Source: Paragonimus westermani (lineage: Eukaryota; Platyhelminthes; Trematoda; Plagiorchiida; Troglotrematidae). From it: a DNA stretch of 64,000 bases. A program made the position numbers and the translations under genes. The notes below the pieces were generated by a model that saw only the letters and a list, made by a program, of their open reading frames with translations, was not told the DNA's origin and made no database searches. Shown in pieces: positions 37,249 to 49,769 of the stretch; positions within the stretch are counted from its first letter, which is position 1, and each line of letters begins with the position of its first letter. The stretch lies in the NCBI GenBank assembly GCA_008508345.1, contig QNGE01000956.1, forward strand, positions 83,755 through 147,754, read 5' to 3'.

Positions 37249-38612
37249 CGTACACAGGAAACAGTTCTTGTTCGCCGCCTCTCGTTCTCATGAGAGTTGG
37301 AGTGGTCCATCCTGTGAGTACTTGGAGAAGACAAGACAAATCATATTATGATTAGGACGATTAGGATTGTTTCACGTGAGGTCAGAAGGGCTGTGGTGAG
37401 TGGGTTATCTTACGAAAGCATGACCAGAATTTAACTCCCGACCGTAGCAATATATGTAACACTGAATAACTGTAACAAAAGCAGAATTTCAGTTTAAGGC
37501 TTTTTGTTGAAAGAGGTCGGCTAAAATATCTGAGACCGCGGAAGCCCCTATGAATAACAGATGAGGTTAGAACTGTATTCATTAAACTACTTGTATCATG
37601 GGTTGTACACTGACCCTGGTCTCAGACATCCACATTTTGTTCATAGACACCCAGCCAACTTTGAAACATTCTAGATGAGACCCGACTGTGAAGGATTTCA
37701 CTTATTCTGATACACTGTCACCGGCAACCAAGCCCGCCAAAATTTCATCCACAGATACTTTTGTAAATTTCGTCAAGTTTTTCCCTTCTAACCGAATTAT
37801 GACCACTTGTTTCCATGAGACGTTTACCACGTCAGGTTTTAGGGTGACTGAACAGCCCCCAAAGAGGTCTTCCCTAAATAAACTTCATTGTGTAGTCCTT
37901 TCAAAGCTGTCTTTTAGGTTTCATTGGACGATGCTTTTTGTATGAGATAGTCAGCGATAGACATTCTTTTAGATGAAAGTTAAAATTCAAAGATCAAGCA
38001 TGTTTTGAATGTGCTACCTTCAGGTCACGTACAACACTGTAAGTGAGGAAACTGTTGTCGTTACAAGGCTACGTATTTCGCAATTCAACGTGAATCTAAG
38101 CTTATCTGGGGACTACGAACATAATCACTGTGGTCCGTTAACTTAAGTGACTCAGCAGAATATCTGTACATGGACAGTTAAGATTTCGCAGCCTGATTCC
38201 CAAAGTCTACATACTAATATGAGTAGAGTTTGGTGCGTTTATTAATATTTTCTAATGGGTAGGATGATATTTTTGTTAGAAATAAGTGGTTACTATTCCT
38301 GATTCGATTAACAGAGGAAGCGTGTAACTTATGGTTTAAGCGTTGGAATCAACTAAGAGTACAATGTTCAAATTTCGAAACGGACAAGCTTAGTTTGTCT
38401 CGATAGTGGACGACTAACAGTCACAACGTGCGTAACCGCCACATACCCCAATGAGCTGAATAGGTTACACAAACTGAATCCGAAGTATAATCACACTAGT
38501 ATTACCGATCGTTTGTGATCTTCCTTGGAACACAGTACTTTATTTCATACTGAATCTTTCCACATCGCAGAGATCGAAGACGGAACACGCGACGTATTCA
38601 TTCAGTGATCCG
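37249..38612. other. no supported gene
   Basis: Only frames of 66 to 85 codons without known domains occur on either strand (37382-37582 and 37688-37945). Confidence 0.5.
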
Positions 38613-38912
38613 TCACACATCGAACACACGTCTACTTGCTGGGACTGCCAGTATGGTGGAACAGCCGTAATAAAAATGATCTAAAATTGGTTCAATGGAA
38701 AAGTTGTTCTCTCTAACTATCGCATCATACAACAGAAACAAGTGATAGCCTCGGTTACCAACGCCTGACAGAGATACGGAAGTGGTTACACACATGTCAG
38801 CTGGTACATGATGTGACAAGTTATTGGCAGTAGTAATGAACTGATCGCAGACTGCACGAAAATGATCTACATTTAAGACAACGTCTGAGTACCCGGTGTT
38901 TGTTTCTATCAC
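38613..38912 (-). other. unassigned 99-codon open frame, possible exon
   Basis: A minus-strand frame starts at a GTG immediately after an in-frame stop and a TTTCTAAG sequence that could serve as a splice acceptor. It runs through a block such as HLFLLYDAIVRENNFSIEPI and ends at a TGA. No family is recognised. It ends about 30 bases from the left border of the RTE insertion. No good donor site closes the exon, so chance remains more likely. Confidence 0.2.
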
Positions 38913-38942
38913 TTAGAAATGAGTACAGATTATGTAACGTGA

Positions 38943-39746
38943 AGTCATGTGACTTCCGATGTCCGTGGGAAACTGAAACGTGGCCTTAATGCTGATCGTG
39001 AGGCCTGGTTATTGGGAAAAGTTAAGGAGATGGAGAGTGATTTTGCTTCAGGAAACACTGACAAACTGTTCAAGCTTATCCGTGCCACTGGTCCCAGGCG
39101 ACCGTCTGTCAGTGACGCTATCAGCGAGACAGATGGCACATTCATCTATAATAAGTCCAGAAGGTTAGAGCGGTGGGCGGAACACTTCGAAGGTCAATTT
39201 AACTGGCCTCTTGCTTCTACCGCGTTGCCGCCACAAAATTGTGATGTAGTGCCATAGTCGGTGAACTTGGAACCACCTACTGAAACTGAGGTCCGCAATT
39301 GCATTGCGGCTCTCAAGTGTAATAGGGCTGCTGGTCCAGATGACCTCGTACCGGCACTTTTCAAAGAAGGGTGAGAGGCGTTAGTAGAAGCTTTGACTCA
39401 TTTAGTTCAACTTGTGTGGACGACCGAAACTATCCCCTCGAGTTGGGGTCACTCGATAATAGTTCCTATATTCAAGAAAGGTATAAGGGGCTCTTGTGAA
39501 AACCGCAGATGAATTAGTTTGACCCCAGTCATTTCTAGGGTTCTAGCATCCATCATACTTCGTCGACTCACCGCAGCTCGTGAGGTGAACATTAGGGAAG
39601 AAGAGGCAGGATTTCGCTCCGGGTGGGGATGTATAGATCACATTTTTACTCTTCGTCAAATTCGGGAACAGCGTCATGTATATCGCCGGCCAACAATTGT
39701 TGTGTTTCTCGACTATAAAGGTGCGTTCGATTCAGTGGATCGATCT
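38943..39746 (+). pseudogene. RTE reverse transcriptase, one frame with three stops
   Basis: In one continuous frame: VRGKLKRGLNADREAWLLGK, a TGPRRPSVSDAISETDGTF block, EHFEGQF, the RT finger motif NRAAGPDDLVPALFKEG (39318-39371), the WGHSIIVPIFKKG motif, ISLTPVISRVLASIILRRLT, an EEAGFRSGWGCIDHIFTLRQ block and the catalytic-aspartate motif VVFLDYKGAFDSVDR (about 39699-39743). Stops lie at 39255 (TAG), 39372 (TGA) and 39510 (TGA), the last where a conserved glycine codon is expected. The remaining palm with YADD, thumb and C-terminus would fall in the gap. The enzyme performed target-primed reverse transcription (known for the family). Confidence 0.93.
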
Positions 39747-40491
39747 NNNNNNNNNNNNNNNNNNNNNNNNNNNNNNNNNNNNNNNNNNNNNNNNNNNNNN
39801 NNNNNNNNNNNNNNNNNNNNNNNNNNNNNNNNNNNNNNNNNNNNNNNNNNNNNNNNNNNNNNNNNNNNNNNNNNNNNNNNNNNNNNNNNNNNNNNNNNNN
39901 NNNNNNNNNNNNNNNNNNNNNNNNNNNNNNNNNNNNNNNNNNNNNNNNNNNNNNNNNNNNNNNNNNNNNNNNNNNNNNNNNNNNNNNNNNNNNNNNNNNN
40001 NNNNNNNNNNNNNNNNNNNNNNNNNNNNNNNNNNNNNNNNNNNNNNNNNNNNNNNNNNNNNNNNNNNNNNNNNNNNNNNNNNNNNNNNNNNNNNNNNNNN
40101 NNNNNNNNNNNNNNNNNNNNNNNNNNNNNNNNNNNNNNNNNNNNNNNNNNNNNNNNNNNNNNNNNNNNNNNNNNNNNNNNNNNNNNNNNNNNNNNNNNNN
40201 NNNNNNNNNNNNNNNNNNNNNNNNNNNNNNNNNNNNNNNNNNNNNNNNNNNNNNNNNNNNNNNNNNNNNNNNNNNNNNNNNNNNNNNNNNNNNNNNNNNN
40301 NNNNNNNNNNNNNNNNNNNNNNNNNNNNNNNNNNNNNNNNNNNNNNNNNNNNNNNNNNNNNNNNNNNNNNNNNNNNNNNNNNNNNNNNNNNNNNNNNNNN
40401 NNNNNNNNNNNNNNNNNNNNNNNNNNNNNNNNNNNNNNNNNNNNNNNNNNNNNNNNNNNNNNNNNNNNNNNNNNNNNNNNNNNNNNNNNNN
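39747..40491. other. assembly gap (745 N)
   Basis: An unbroken run of N. Frames reported through it are artefacts. The missing RTE sequence should be longer than 745 bases if that element were complete here, so the gap length may be only an estimate. Confidence 0.98.
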
Positions 40492-40719
40492 ACTTGCAGC
40501 TCGGTTGTTTGTTTGCAAGGTGTAGGCACCTTGATGTTGAATGTTTGAATATGGACGTAGTCATTTTCAGTAGTTAGGTCTCTTCCCGTCCCCTTCCTTT
40601 TTCCTTCTCTCTCTTCCTATACAGGGTTTACTTTTTCTTCATGGTTGTGGCAGTTAAGCATTAGTGTGAACCACTGGTGTATTGCTGTCTATGATGATGA
40701 TGATGATGATGATGATGAC
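40492..40719 (+). repeat. RTE 3' untranslated region and ATG microsatellite tail
   Basis: It begins ACTTGCAGCTCGGTTG, includes a pyrimidine-rich block (40575-40635), and ends TATTGCTGTCTATGATGATG with a trinucleotide run at 40691-40718. The same order of blocks occurs at 56140-56352. Trinucleotide tails of this kind are typical for RTE elements. Confidence 0.9.
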
Positions 40720-42782
40720 ACCTGATCACTCATCGGGTGTGATAAAACGTGATGTTGATGAAAGTGAAAATAAATTGCATACTCCTGCAAATTTCTACCT
40801 TTGGCCACCATGTCAAACGCTTAAAACCAATAACCTGGATTATTGTGGTTTGGACATAGGCAGTTACAAGGACAATTTATTAAATAATCTGTTATGTTGT
40901 TACATCCGTTGCCACAACAGATCACAACGCGTAATCAGCTCAAAAACTCCTTTTTTTGTATTCATCACTTTCAACTGATGAAACGAGGTCTCGCTGAGAT
41001 GAACACAGTTTGTTTCATTCAGAATCACTTCTGTTCAGATCGATCAAACGAGCAATGCAGTTTGACGTGACCAATCGTGAGTAAGTTGGTAACCAGTCTT
41101 ATTAATTTTTATTCGTCAGTATCGAAAATCTCACAAAATATCAGCGCTTGCATTGACCGATTTGGGAGAATCAGTAGAACAAAAGTGAAATGGATCATGG
41201 TGCTCCTTAAGCTACGACGTTTATGAATTAACACCAGTTATACCTCTGGAACTGATCGATGAAGATACACAACCATACTTTCGGTACACGTAACACATAA
41301 GAAATAACAAAGTACTAATGATGGCCTGGAAAAGTTATTTCAAGACATTGCCAAGGATACGAGAGAAAATAGTCCCTAGAAATAAGAAACGTGAGTGCAC
41401 ACTGTTTTCAAACATCTCAATGTCCTCGTTCCGTTCAGTTGTAATAAATCTCACGTGCAACTTTACAGTTTGATAAATGGTACCACACAGGTAAAAGCTG
41501 CGAACTGATTGACTTCAGAGTAAATCAAATACTTTTGGGTGAATGCTCCCAGAGTTACCAACAACACTATTGGAAGACCGATGACCCCAGTTCACTCGTT
41601 GCAACGCTGGTGGGAGACGTGGAAATACTCCTAACCTAGGTGGACTTAATCCACCGGAGTAAGCAATCGGGCAGGTCTTACCCCCATATTAGCTTGCATC
41701 CCACCCAGGCAGTAGGCGTTCTTCAGACTGATTAACATTGACACCGACCATTATTGGCATTAGTTACACAAAACCTGTTGGTAGTGACGCGTCATTTAAA
41801 CTATATTTGAGAAGCAGCTGAAAGTAAGGTCAACTAAATAGTGAATGCCTTCGCCATCATATTGGAATAATTCGCAAAGCTTCAATCTTGTTGAAAATCT
41901 GTCTGCAAACGCCGTAATTCATCGAGAATTGAAGGGGCATCCGAAATGGAAGCATCTTTGAAGACATGATCTTTCGTTTCTGTCACAGAATATTCTTTTT
42001 GGTTCCGTTAGTTTCATCTTGGAATTTGCAGCAGCAAAAAATCAAAATGTGCAGAGGAAGATTAGTTCCGAAAGCGCAGCCTTTTTACATGTGTAATGTT
42101 ATGTAAAAACTCTGCGTAATACATACGAAAGAACAGTCACGTAGTTTTGTTGGGAAACGCTTGAGAATGAGCATAGCTTAGTCCTTAGAATGTTGAAGTT
42201 AGTCCAGTGTGTCAATCTAGATTAAAGAGGACGAGTCATACGGTATAAAGCGTCAATGTCTCAGGCAAGGCTATCCCAAGAAATCAATGCCTCTCATGAA
42301 AATATGGCGGTTTACAGTGTGAAGCTATATCAGTGTCTTAGGTCTGACGAGGAATTGTGCGTAGACTGTGATAAATTGATGGTGTGCAGTGTTATGTTGG
42401 AGCGTTCGGTACAGACAGTGTAAAAAGAGAGAAGATGGGAATAAGTTCACAGACAAGACCGTGGTGGTTAGTATGCTGGTATGAGCCATGCATCGCCTGG
42501 TCATTTATACTAGATGAAAGGTTGGTTTATGTCGGATTCGTGTAGCATCGTCACCTCAGTACACTCGGATTAGCTTGACTCTTATTGACAACCAACAGTT
42601 GATGCTGCAGAGTGCTCCGGTGTAGGAAAAAAACAACTTGAAAAGAGGATGAACGGAAAATCTGACCTTTTGGCAGGTTAGTTTTTGTCTACATAGAACC
42701 GTATGCAGATTCGGTCAGCTCTGTTCGTTTGAGCCACGTTCACAAATTGCTACTGCCTCCTCTACCGAAAAGAATGGGTAGT
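40720..42782. other. no supported gene
   Basis: The 98-codon frame at 40682-40978 opens inside the RTE tail (a run of methionines) and is not a real start. A small hairpin (AGGTGGACTTAATCCACC, about 41638-41655) lies in a slightly GC-richer patch. No coding or RNA gene was recognised. Confidence 0.5.
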
Positions 42783-42985
42783 GTTGATAAACAGGTTTAG
42801 AATAACACAACGTTAGGAGTAAGTTGTACTACTCTACGTTTCAACCATTTCGGATAGCCTTCCTCAGGAGTGTTGTAATCGAAATCTAATAACACTCCTG
42901 AGGAGTGCCACCAGAGACGGTTGAAACATAACATATCACAACTTGCTTCTAACATTGTGTTTTTCTCAATCTGTTTATGAGTAAC
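42783..42985. repeat. 203-bp fold-back inverted repeat
   Basis: Left arm 42783-42874, a 16-base loop (42875-42890) and right arm 42891-42985. Anchors of the left arm that recur inverted on the right are TAACACAACGTTAGGAGTAA, GTTTCAACC and CTCAGGAGTGTT. The arms differ at a moderate number of positions, mostly in the middle. No tRNA-like head or coding motif was recognised, and the sequence does not match the SINE or inverted repeats elsewhere in the window. It could be a fold-back (MITE-like) element or two repeat ends brought together. Confidence 0.88.
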
Positions 42986-43719
42986 ATGTTAAACAAAACG
43001 CCCAAACTGTGTGGCTCCATTCGTACTAAATTTGGTGAGGATATCTTACAAATTGGTGGTGTTACTTACGAACACCGCTCAAAACATTCGTCACTGAAAA
43101 CAACGCATGACGGTACAATGAAATGGGTCGCACGATAGTTCTGTGGGTAACTGCAAGGTTTGGCTGACCGGTCAAGTTTCTTCTCTATAGGTCACGCAGT
43201 TTTTAATGAAGCTGCGATGACCTTGCATCCGATCCAGACAGGATACCGAATTCAAACTGCTGGTTCATTGGTGACATGACCGCACATTCCCTACCATGAA
43301 TCCTATTCATGACAAATGCACTTGTAAATCTATTGGTGCGAGTTTTAGATTCTCAAGTCCAATTTACTTTTGATCAGTTTCTTCTTTGATCGTTGCGGTC
43401 AACCGACGCAATACTCCTTGTCTGTACGATACCGGCTTGCGTAAGTTTCGTGCCTTCTGACGAGTTGAGTTAACAGTACGTACCTTAATGAGAGTAGGAC
43501 GATAAGATGCATTGCAAGTTACGCTTTCCGATTTTACAAATTCATGTTCAAGTAGTACAAGTTTTTACTGCTGTTTATCAACTATTGGATGTTTGTCGAT
43601 CGATAGACCATCCAAATTTACAGGTGACTGGAACGGAAATGTTCAAGTATAGCCAGTACTAGAAGATGTTTTCAGTGTCAGCTAGGCTGGCCTGTGTAAG
43701 GTTATGTTGCATGTGCATC
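42986..43719. other. no supported gene
   Basis: No open frame of note and no repeat shared within the window. Confidence 0.5.
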
Positions 43720-43940
43720 TTTGTGTGCCTGACGTCAACAGTCTACTCACTCAGGTCTCCAGTAAGGTGATGCGCATAGCTCCTTTTCGAGTGAGTATTA
43801 CAAACAGATTAAACCCATTTACTACGCTTATACGCTCATCCGCGTCAAACTCAACGTCTTATCAGATGAGATCCAATTGTGGAAAGCCAGGGCTTCGGCT
43901 GGATTTGAACCAACGCTCTACCAGCTGAGCTACGAGCTCG
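43720..43940 (-). mobile_element. candidate tRNA-derived SINE with collapsed tRNA head
   Basis: On the minus strand GAGCTCGTAGCTCAGCTGGT carries a perfect A box (TAGCTCAGCTGG, 43921-43932). After only nine bases GGTTCAAATCC (43901-43911) is a perfect B box. In a tRNA the anticodon arm and variable loop lie between these boxes, so that part is deleted, perhaps by recombination at a short GTTGG-type repeat. A body of unknown origin follows downstream, with its end near 43720 being a guess. The 72-codon minus frame through it (43862-44080) is probably not a protein. Confidence 0.6.
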
Positions 43941-46900
43941 GAATTTTCCCATTTGGACTCTGTTACCCACCCGTCCCATTGTCTCATATGAAATCCACGA
44001 AATGATTCAGGGGATCGACTGCCCCACCAGGATTTCTCAAACAGTTCACACTGGAATCCACCAAAGCCACTGTTGAACATGGAAATTGTATTACTGATGA
44101 GTAGTGTGGCAGATTTGTGTAGTTTCTGTGCGTTCCTGAACTTTGGATCAGGCGCATTAGTTCTCCCTATAGTCTCTCCTTAGACCGTGTACACTATCCT
44201 CAAATTCAGACCATCAAGGACATAACCAGTATGAACTAACCCCGGTATGAAATGGCTTGCATTTAACCGACAGCATTTATTGACGCCAAATCCAATCAGA
44301 ATGTACTCAGTATGTGATTGCATGACGTATTCGTGTTTAACGCACACTTGTATCTGATCATTCAACAACTAATGTGATGCGACACCTTGCAGTGTTTGGC
44401 GAAGCCAACCAATCAAAGCGTCAGCTATGTAACCAGGTGTTGTTAGTACAATTTGCTAGGGACCTCATTTTTTTACGAGCCGGTAGATGTCTTCTACACA
44501 AATGTTATCAGCGAGTTGGTACTGATGAGCCAGTGTGTAATTCTGACACCGACGAAAAAGCACACACACACATGTGTTTTTCCAAAGTTTTGGTAAAAGT
44601 ATAATGTAGAAAAACAGGATAATTTAGTTTTCCCAGGATTACTGTGGTCGACGCATGCTGTGATGTTACTTGGTTCCGTAGAAGGCCCTAGATTAAAACT
44701 TGCCAAATAGTTCGGTTTTTCAACTGGTGAACCGTTGTTCCTTGTTAGACTTCGCGAGCGGCGATTGGTCGATAGAATATCTAATGACTACCACAACTCA
44801 AAGTCAGAGAGATTAGTGGGTAAACTATTTATCCCTCCGGGATTTTATTGATGAAGTGAATACTGTTGCAGAACACCTGTGAGCAAACTGGACCACAAGA
44901 TTGGGTGACATTGACAGTATGGTCAAATATACCGAATCACACATTCACATGGAACAATTAAGGTTGAGTCTTCAGGTTCTCGTTAACTGACTTTGTTTTC
45001 GTTTAACACGCAAAATACAGTGTACAAGAACACCAGGTTTGTCAATTTCTCAAGGGGTATCCAGACCGCTTTCCTCAATGTTACTAACTCATTTGTTCAG
45101 CAAATTTAGTAGCATTATGCATGCTAACCCCATCGTCTTCCACCTGAAACTACTAACGTCTGTGTTCAGCAGTATGACGTCAACAGGCGTCAGCTGTAGG
45201 AAAGCATGTTGATGATCGTTAGAACGATCATATTCAAATAGTCAGCTATGTGGAGTATGATCTGTGGAGTACAAGGAGGAATGTTGGCTGATCCACTACT
45301 TCTGTTCCTTCAGAGTGAATATCGCCTACACCTGTTGGTAGCCTTTGTACTCAGATAAGTCTTTCAGTTAGCCCACTTCTGTAATTTGTGGTTATTCTCA
45401 AAATGCAGTCATAGATGGTAACTGCTTCTGTATACTCTCTATTTGGACACTGCCTACTTCGTTGTAAATTGTTTACCAAGCAAAACTCATTGAAATATCT
45501 GACTGTAAGGATGCCTAGTGGATACGATAAAAAATCTCAAAGCCTCAAAACTGTGAAGAACTAAGAGTAACACTTACAAGTAAGTTACTATCTTGCCGTT
45601 ATGCCGGCTTATTTACAGTTTGCTCAACAGGAATTAGTTCGGAGTTTTTTCTATGTTGTGAACGCGTGAAGATGCACACAACGAGACTAGGCTTCCCAAA
45701 GACAATATTAATGATCTTCGGTTGGTAGGTATGTCTGGGAAGATGTGAGTCACTTTTCCCACGTGCAGACATATGGTATGAAAGGCGGTGAGTCACTACT
45801 GCACTTGGCTGGGTTGAAAGACTTAATTGGAGCACATCTCGTTATTAGAATGATTGATGTGCTTGACCCGTTAACTAGCGCTCGTTAGAAGCGTCTTCCG
45901 TTTGCAGCTTCGACGTAAAGCAATGATGTTACTAATACCAACAATGTCAGAATGGAGAACACACCTTGTTTTGTCCTCCATTTGACTTACCTTACCAATG
46001 CCGCAATTAAGATATCTGACCAGTCAACCAAACAGCTTGATAAATCATCTTGGTCTCTAATGAGATCTGTTTTACCTTCAGAATCTCCCAGAAACCTCGT
46101 AAACCTCATAAAATCTTTATGGATTTATTTATAAAATCAAACCGTGGAAGCAAATAACATTGTATGTAAGCATATACACATGGAGATATACATATACGTG
46201 TATATGTACGCATATGGACATATTTATCAAAATTTACTTTCAACAGTGTATTAAATAGGAAGTCGTTACCGGAGTGAGTGAACAAAGATACAAGGTTGCT
46301 CAATCAATGAGTGTTATTGAACAAACCCTTAAAACAAAAATTTTGCTGTCTGTCACATATTCGTCAAACAGCACCGATGGATTACTTGTTTAAACACTTC
46401 AGATAGGCACACTGGTATCTTCGTTTGAATCCCACGTCCATTGTTTAATGGAAAATCTCTTATCTACTTAGCCAGTTGTCACAAAAAATTGGAATTGACC
46501 AGTTGTTTTGTGGGCAAAATCCGACGAATTTCTAGCAAATGATCCAAGGGGAAAAGCTTAATTAGTTTTTGCCAATGGAATTGCTGCATTTGGATTTGGG
46601 TGAGGAAAATCGTTGACAGAGATGTTGTATAGGAGCACTGTGAAAATGACTGCTCACAATGGTGAAGCGAAATTTGGTTTAACTAATTTTTCCAGTTGCT
46701 TAACACTGGTTTTTTGTATAAAAAATTACATATACCGTAGTGTTCATTTGATTGTCATCTCACTACCTGCTACCGTGATCAGAAAAAATTATCCCAGTTC
46801 GGGAAAGATGTAGATTTAAGTTTATTTGTTTTAATCAATCATTCACTTATGGAAATGGGATTGTTCTTGCGTCTGTTCAAAATGTTCAGTCGAATAAATT

Positions 46901-49769
46901 TCCCAATGAACACTTGGTCACGTGATGGCCAAAAGTTTCGGTTAGGTCGGTCTCACTGAAACAACACCCACGTGACTAAATTGCATCTCAGTGGATGTGG
47001 CGATGATGGTGGAAAAATTAATTGATAATATTTGATGAAGCTGAAGAATATTTGGAGTGACAGGATTGATTGAACTGGGACAAAACCATCATTCACTCTT
47101 CGTGTTAATTATTGTTTACAGCCGGTAGAAAGCAAGAAAAAAATTTCTTGGAAGAAACGCACTTTCTGAATTGACGTGTTTGTTTAGGAAAATGACACGT
47201 AATATTCCAGGACGAACTGGGCCCTGGGTTGCTCACGAGCATAAATCAGTTCTCAGTATTAGTATCATGCTTTCTGTGTCACAGGACTACTGCTCACTGA
47301 GAATCGGCAAAGCAGAATTGCAAATCTGAATGGCATTTTTCCTGTAAAATTGGGAGTTCACTGTTTATATAACATGGCTGCTTGGAAGAATTTAGAGATG
47401 GTAGCGTAAGGCGTTGGCTGAATGTTCTTTAACAGAACGTAAAACTCTGCCCTACCGACATTCTACATTGACTGAAACCATCACTAGGAAGCAGTCAAAG
47501 TTCATTCAATCTCCCATCCACAAAGTAACAGAAGCCGGGAGTGTTCTAGAGAGCAAACATATCACGAGAGAAACGAGGCGAAGTGAACGGGTCAGCAAGG
47601 ATAGATAGAAAAGCTTACAAAACTGTGCATACAAGCAAGTCATTAATTGTGTTAATTACCCAATTTGTGTGGCATTCACCATTAGCGATTTGAGTGAACA
47701 TGAGAGTCTCAACTGGACAGAAGACACTTATTCGTTTGACCTAATTTACCAGACAAAATCTTCATACATCACGAAAACCCCACTGCTCGACTACATTGTG
47801 TTTTTATCGAATTGCCTATGATCCCGGTTACCAGTTCCTAGTGCGATAAACGCTTCACTAGAATACAGTAAACGACGCAACACAATCTGTGTACTACAAA
47901 CTATCAGACTCTTCAACCTGTTCAAAATGATTGTATTTGACAGGACCGAAGCTCGAGTCATTGATATCATTCGGATCAGCGTAACGTGAATGTAAGATCA
48001 TGTGAATAACAGATAGTTTTTCCATCGTTATTAACAAGTTAGATATAGTTGAAGGAATGGATGGCAAAAATGACGATAAGATTCGACGAGAAATTGGTAC
48101 CACACAAAAAGAATTTAGAATGGAGTTTACATTGACAAAAGCCATGAACAAATCTCATACAGCAGAAGGAGAAAATTGAAAAACGACGTTAAAAGACTAC
48201 TATCAATACTTTCCAAAATGTAGGTATCTGATTACTATTACCTTGTAATTCCCTCACCAATTCCCTCTCATATTGTCGGCCAGTGCACGGGTTCTTGAAC
48301 TAGTTTTGACGCACTTCTGTTGCATTTCTGGTTTTCCCACTCTGAGGGTCACAACGGAGAACGATGACACCGGTGCTATACACAGGTTCACTGTGTTTTC
48401 AGTCGTTTTCCTTGCTATTGGGTGATCATTCACGAAAAACAAAATTCTAATCCTCATACAGAAACTGCTGGTACGGATATGCGTACCAGAAGTTTGATAT
48501 CTACTACCAATAAGCCCAGTTAATACTGATGGGAACAATCTTCTATGTCCTGGAGAATTCTTTCTATCCAGAAATGCGGGTGTCCGAATGCATCGACATA
48601 CTAGTCGTTAACGGCAAACCAATCAACTGTCTTCTATTCACGAGTCGCCCGTAAAGTGTACTTGTATCTGAGCCATACAGATTAGTTTTAGCAAACATTT
48701 CGGTCTCGAAAACCGGATTCACCATAATCTCTATGATCGTGGCCTATTTCTATATTGGTCATGCTTCGATCAAGTTTGTATCGTACCGGGAGCTGTAGGA
48801 ACTAAATACCAGAGGTATAAAACTGCTTCTCATAAATCCTTAAATCTGAAAGTAGATTATGCAAGTGATAACATCGCATTCACAATCATCTTGATTTCCA
48901 CATGACTTTACTCCATATTATTTGGAACTCGAAAGACTTCTAACTCACAAACTTTATATTCAGGCGGTTCTGTGCGTCTAGAAAAGATCTAGAGTCCACA
49001 ATAAGCATAACCAATAAACGTTATCATTGAGTAATTTGTGTTATCGACACAAAGTACTCGCTGTTGCTTCACAGACCAGGTCATTTGTACTGCACATACT
49101 CCAAATCAAACAAAAGCTGAAGCTCGAAACAAGGATTACAAGAGGCGGAGGAGGAGGAGGAGGCCGGTGCAACTGAGCTACCACTCGCTGATAAACTGAT
49201 TTCAGGTAGTTAATTAACAATCAGCCTCGAGCATACCATTGGTAGTGTAGTTGCTAACTTAGACAATTGATGGACAATCGTTTTCGGGACAAATTTAGTA
49301 ACTCACTCAGAACCTTAGAGTTTTGACAAATTCTCCGCGGACATTGACCTTCGGCAGGCATCGTTACAAATGAATTACGAACTAAACGACTGATTCAAGT
49401 CTAGAAACACGGGCGAAATCGTCTTGATGCTGGAAACTTTGGGATATCAACAATGCCTCTGTTGCTACAAAGTTCCGCAACGTATGAATTCACTCATCTC
49501 ATCAAGCCTGACCAGTAATAGCACCGATCAGGAGTGGAAATGAGAGTGGCAGGTGAGATGCAGAGTGTATTGTTGGACGATAACGAAAACCATTTTTTAC
49601 ATGTCGGTCATCAGTAAACAAGGAGATTAGCAAACAGATAATTATTACAACACTTCACGCTAGTAAATGTATGAGTCCGCAGTGAAAAATATCGAAATCA
49701 CAATCAGGTGCCCTCAAGTTGATGTGCCGTTGCCTAACCTAGCTCATGCCTTCGTAAGATAAGGAGACG
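43941..49769. other. no supported gene
   Basis: Nearly 6 kb with frames of at most 94 codons and no known domain. Small structures: a 9-bp stem CATATACAC / GTGTATATG at 46171-46206 in a TA/CA-rich patch, a perfect 8-bp stem CTGGTACG / CGTACCAG at 48468-48489, and a (GGA)n run at 49147-49163. None is assigned a function. Confidence 0.5.

Larger units (their letters stand above)
38943..40719 (+). mobile_element. RTE-type non-LTR retrotransposon, 5'-truncated, split by an N gap
   Basis: The left part (38943-39746) is reverse transcriptase in a single frame, and the right part (40492-40719) is the 3' untranslated region and an (ATG)n tail. The two belong together: the right part matches the 3' ends at 15727, 25220 and 56352. 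The endonuclease is missing, giving the 5' truncation usual in target-primed insertion. With only three stops and no frameshift over 800 bases, this is the youngest-looking of the RTE copies here. Confidence 0.9.

Noticed and set aside
39519..40577. Long open frames of 265 to 352 codons across the N gap on both strands
   Set aside because: They are stop-free only because the gap is all N. Only the RTE part left of 39747 is real.
40682..40978. 98-codon frame starting with a run of methionines
   Set aside because: The methionines are the RTE ATG tail, and the rest shows no domain.
41600..41720. Structured, GC-richer patch considered as a spliced-leader or small nuclear RNA gene
   Set aside because: No match to spliced-leader, U-RNA or 5S sequence features that I could recognise.
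43862..44080. 72-codon minus-strand frame
   Set aside because: It runs through a tRNA-like SINE head, and its openness is most likely chance.
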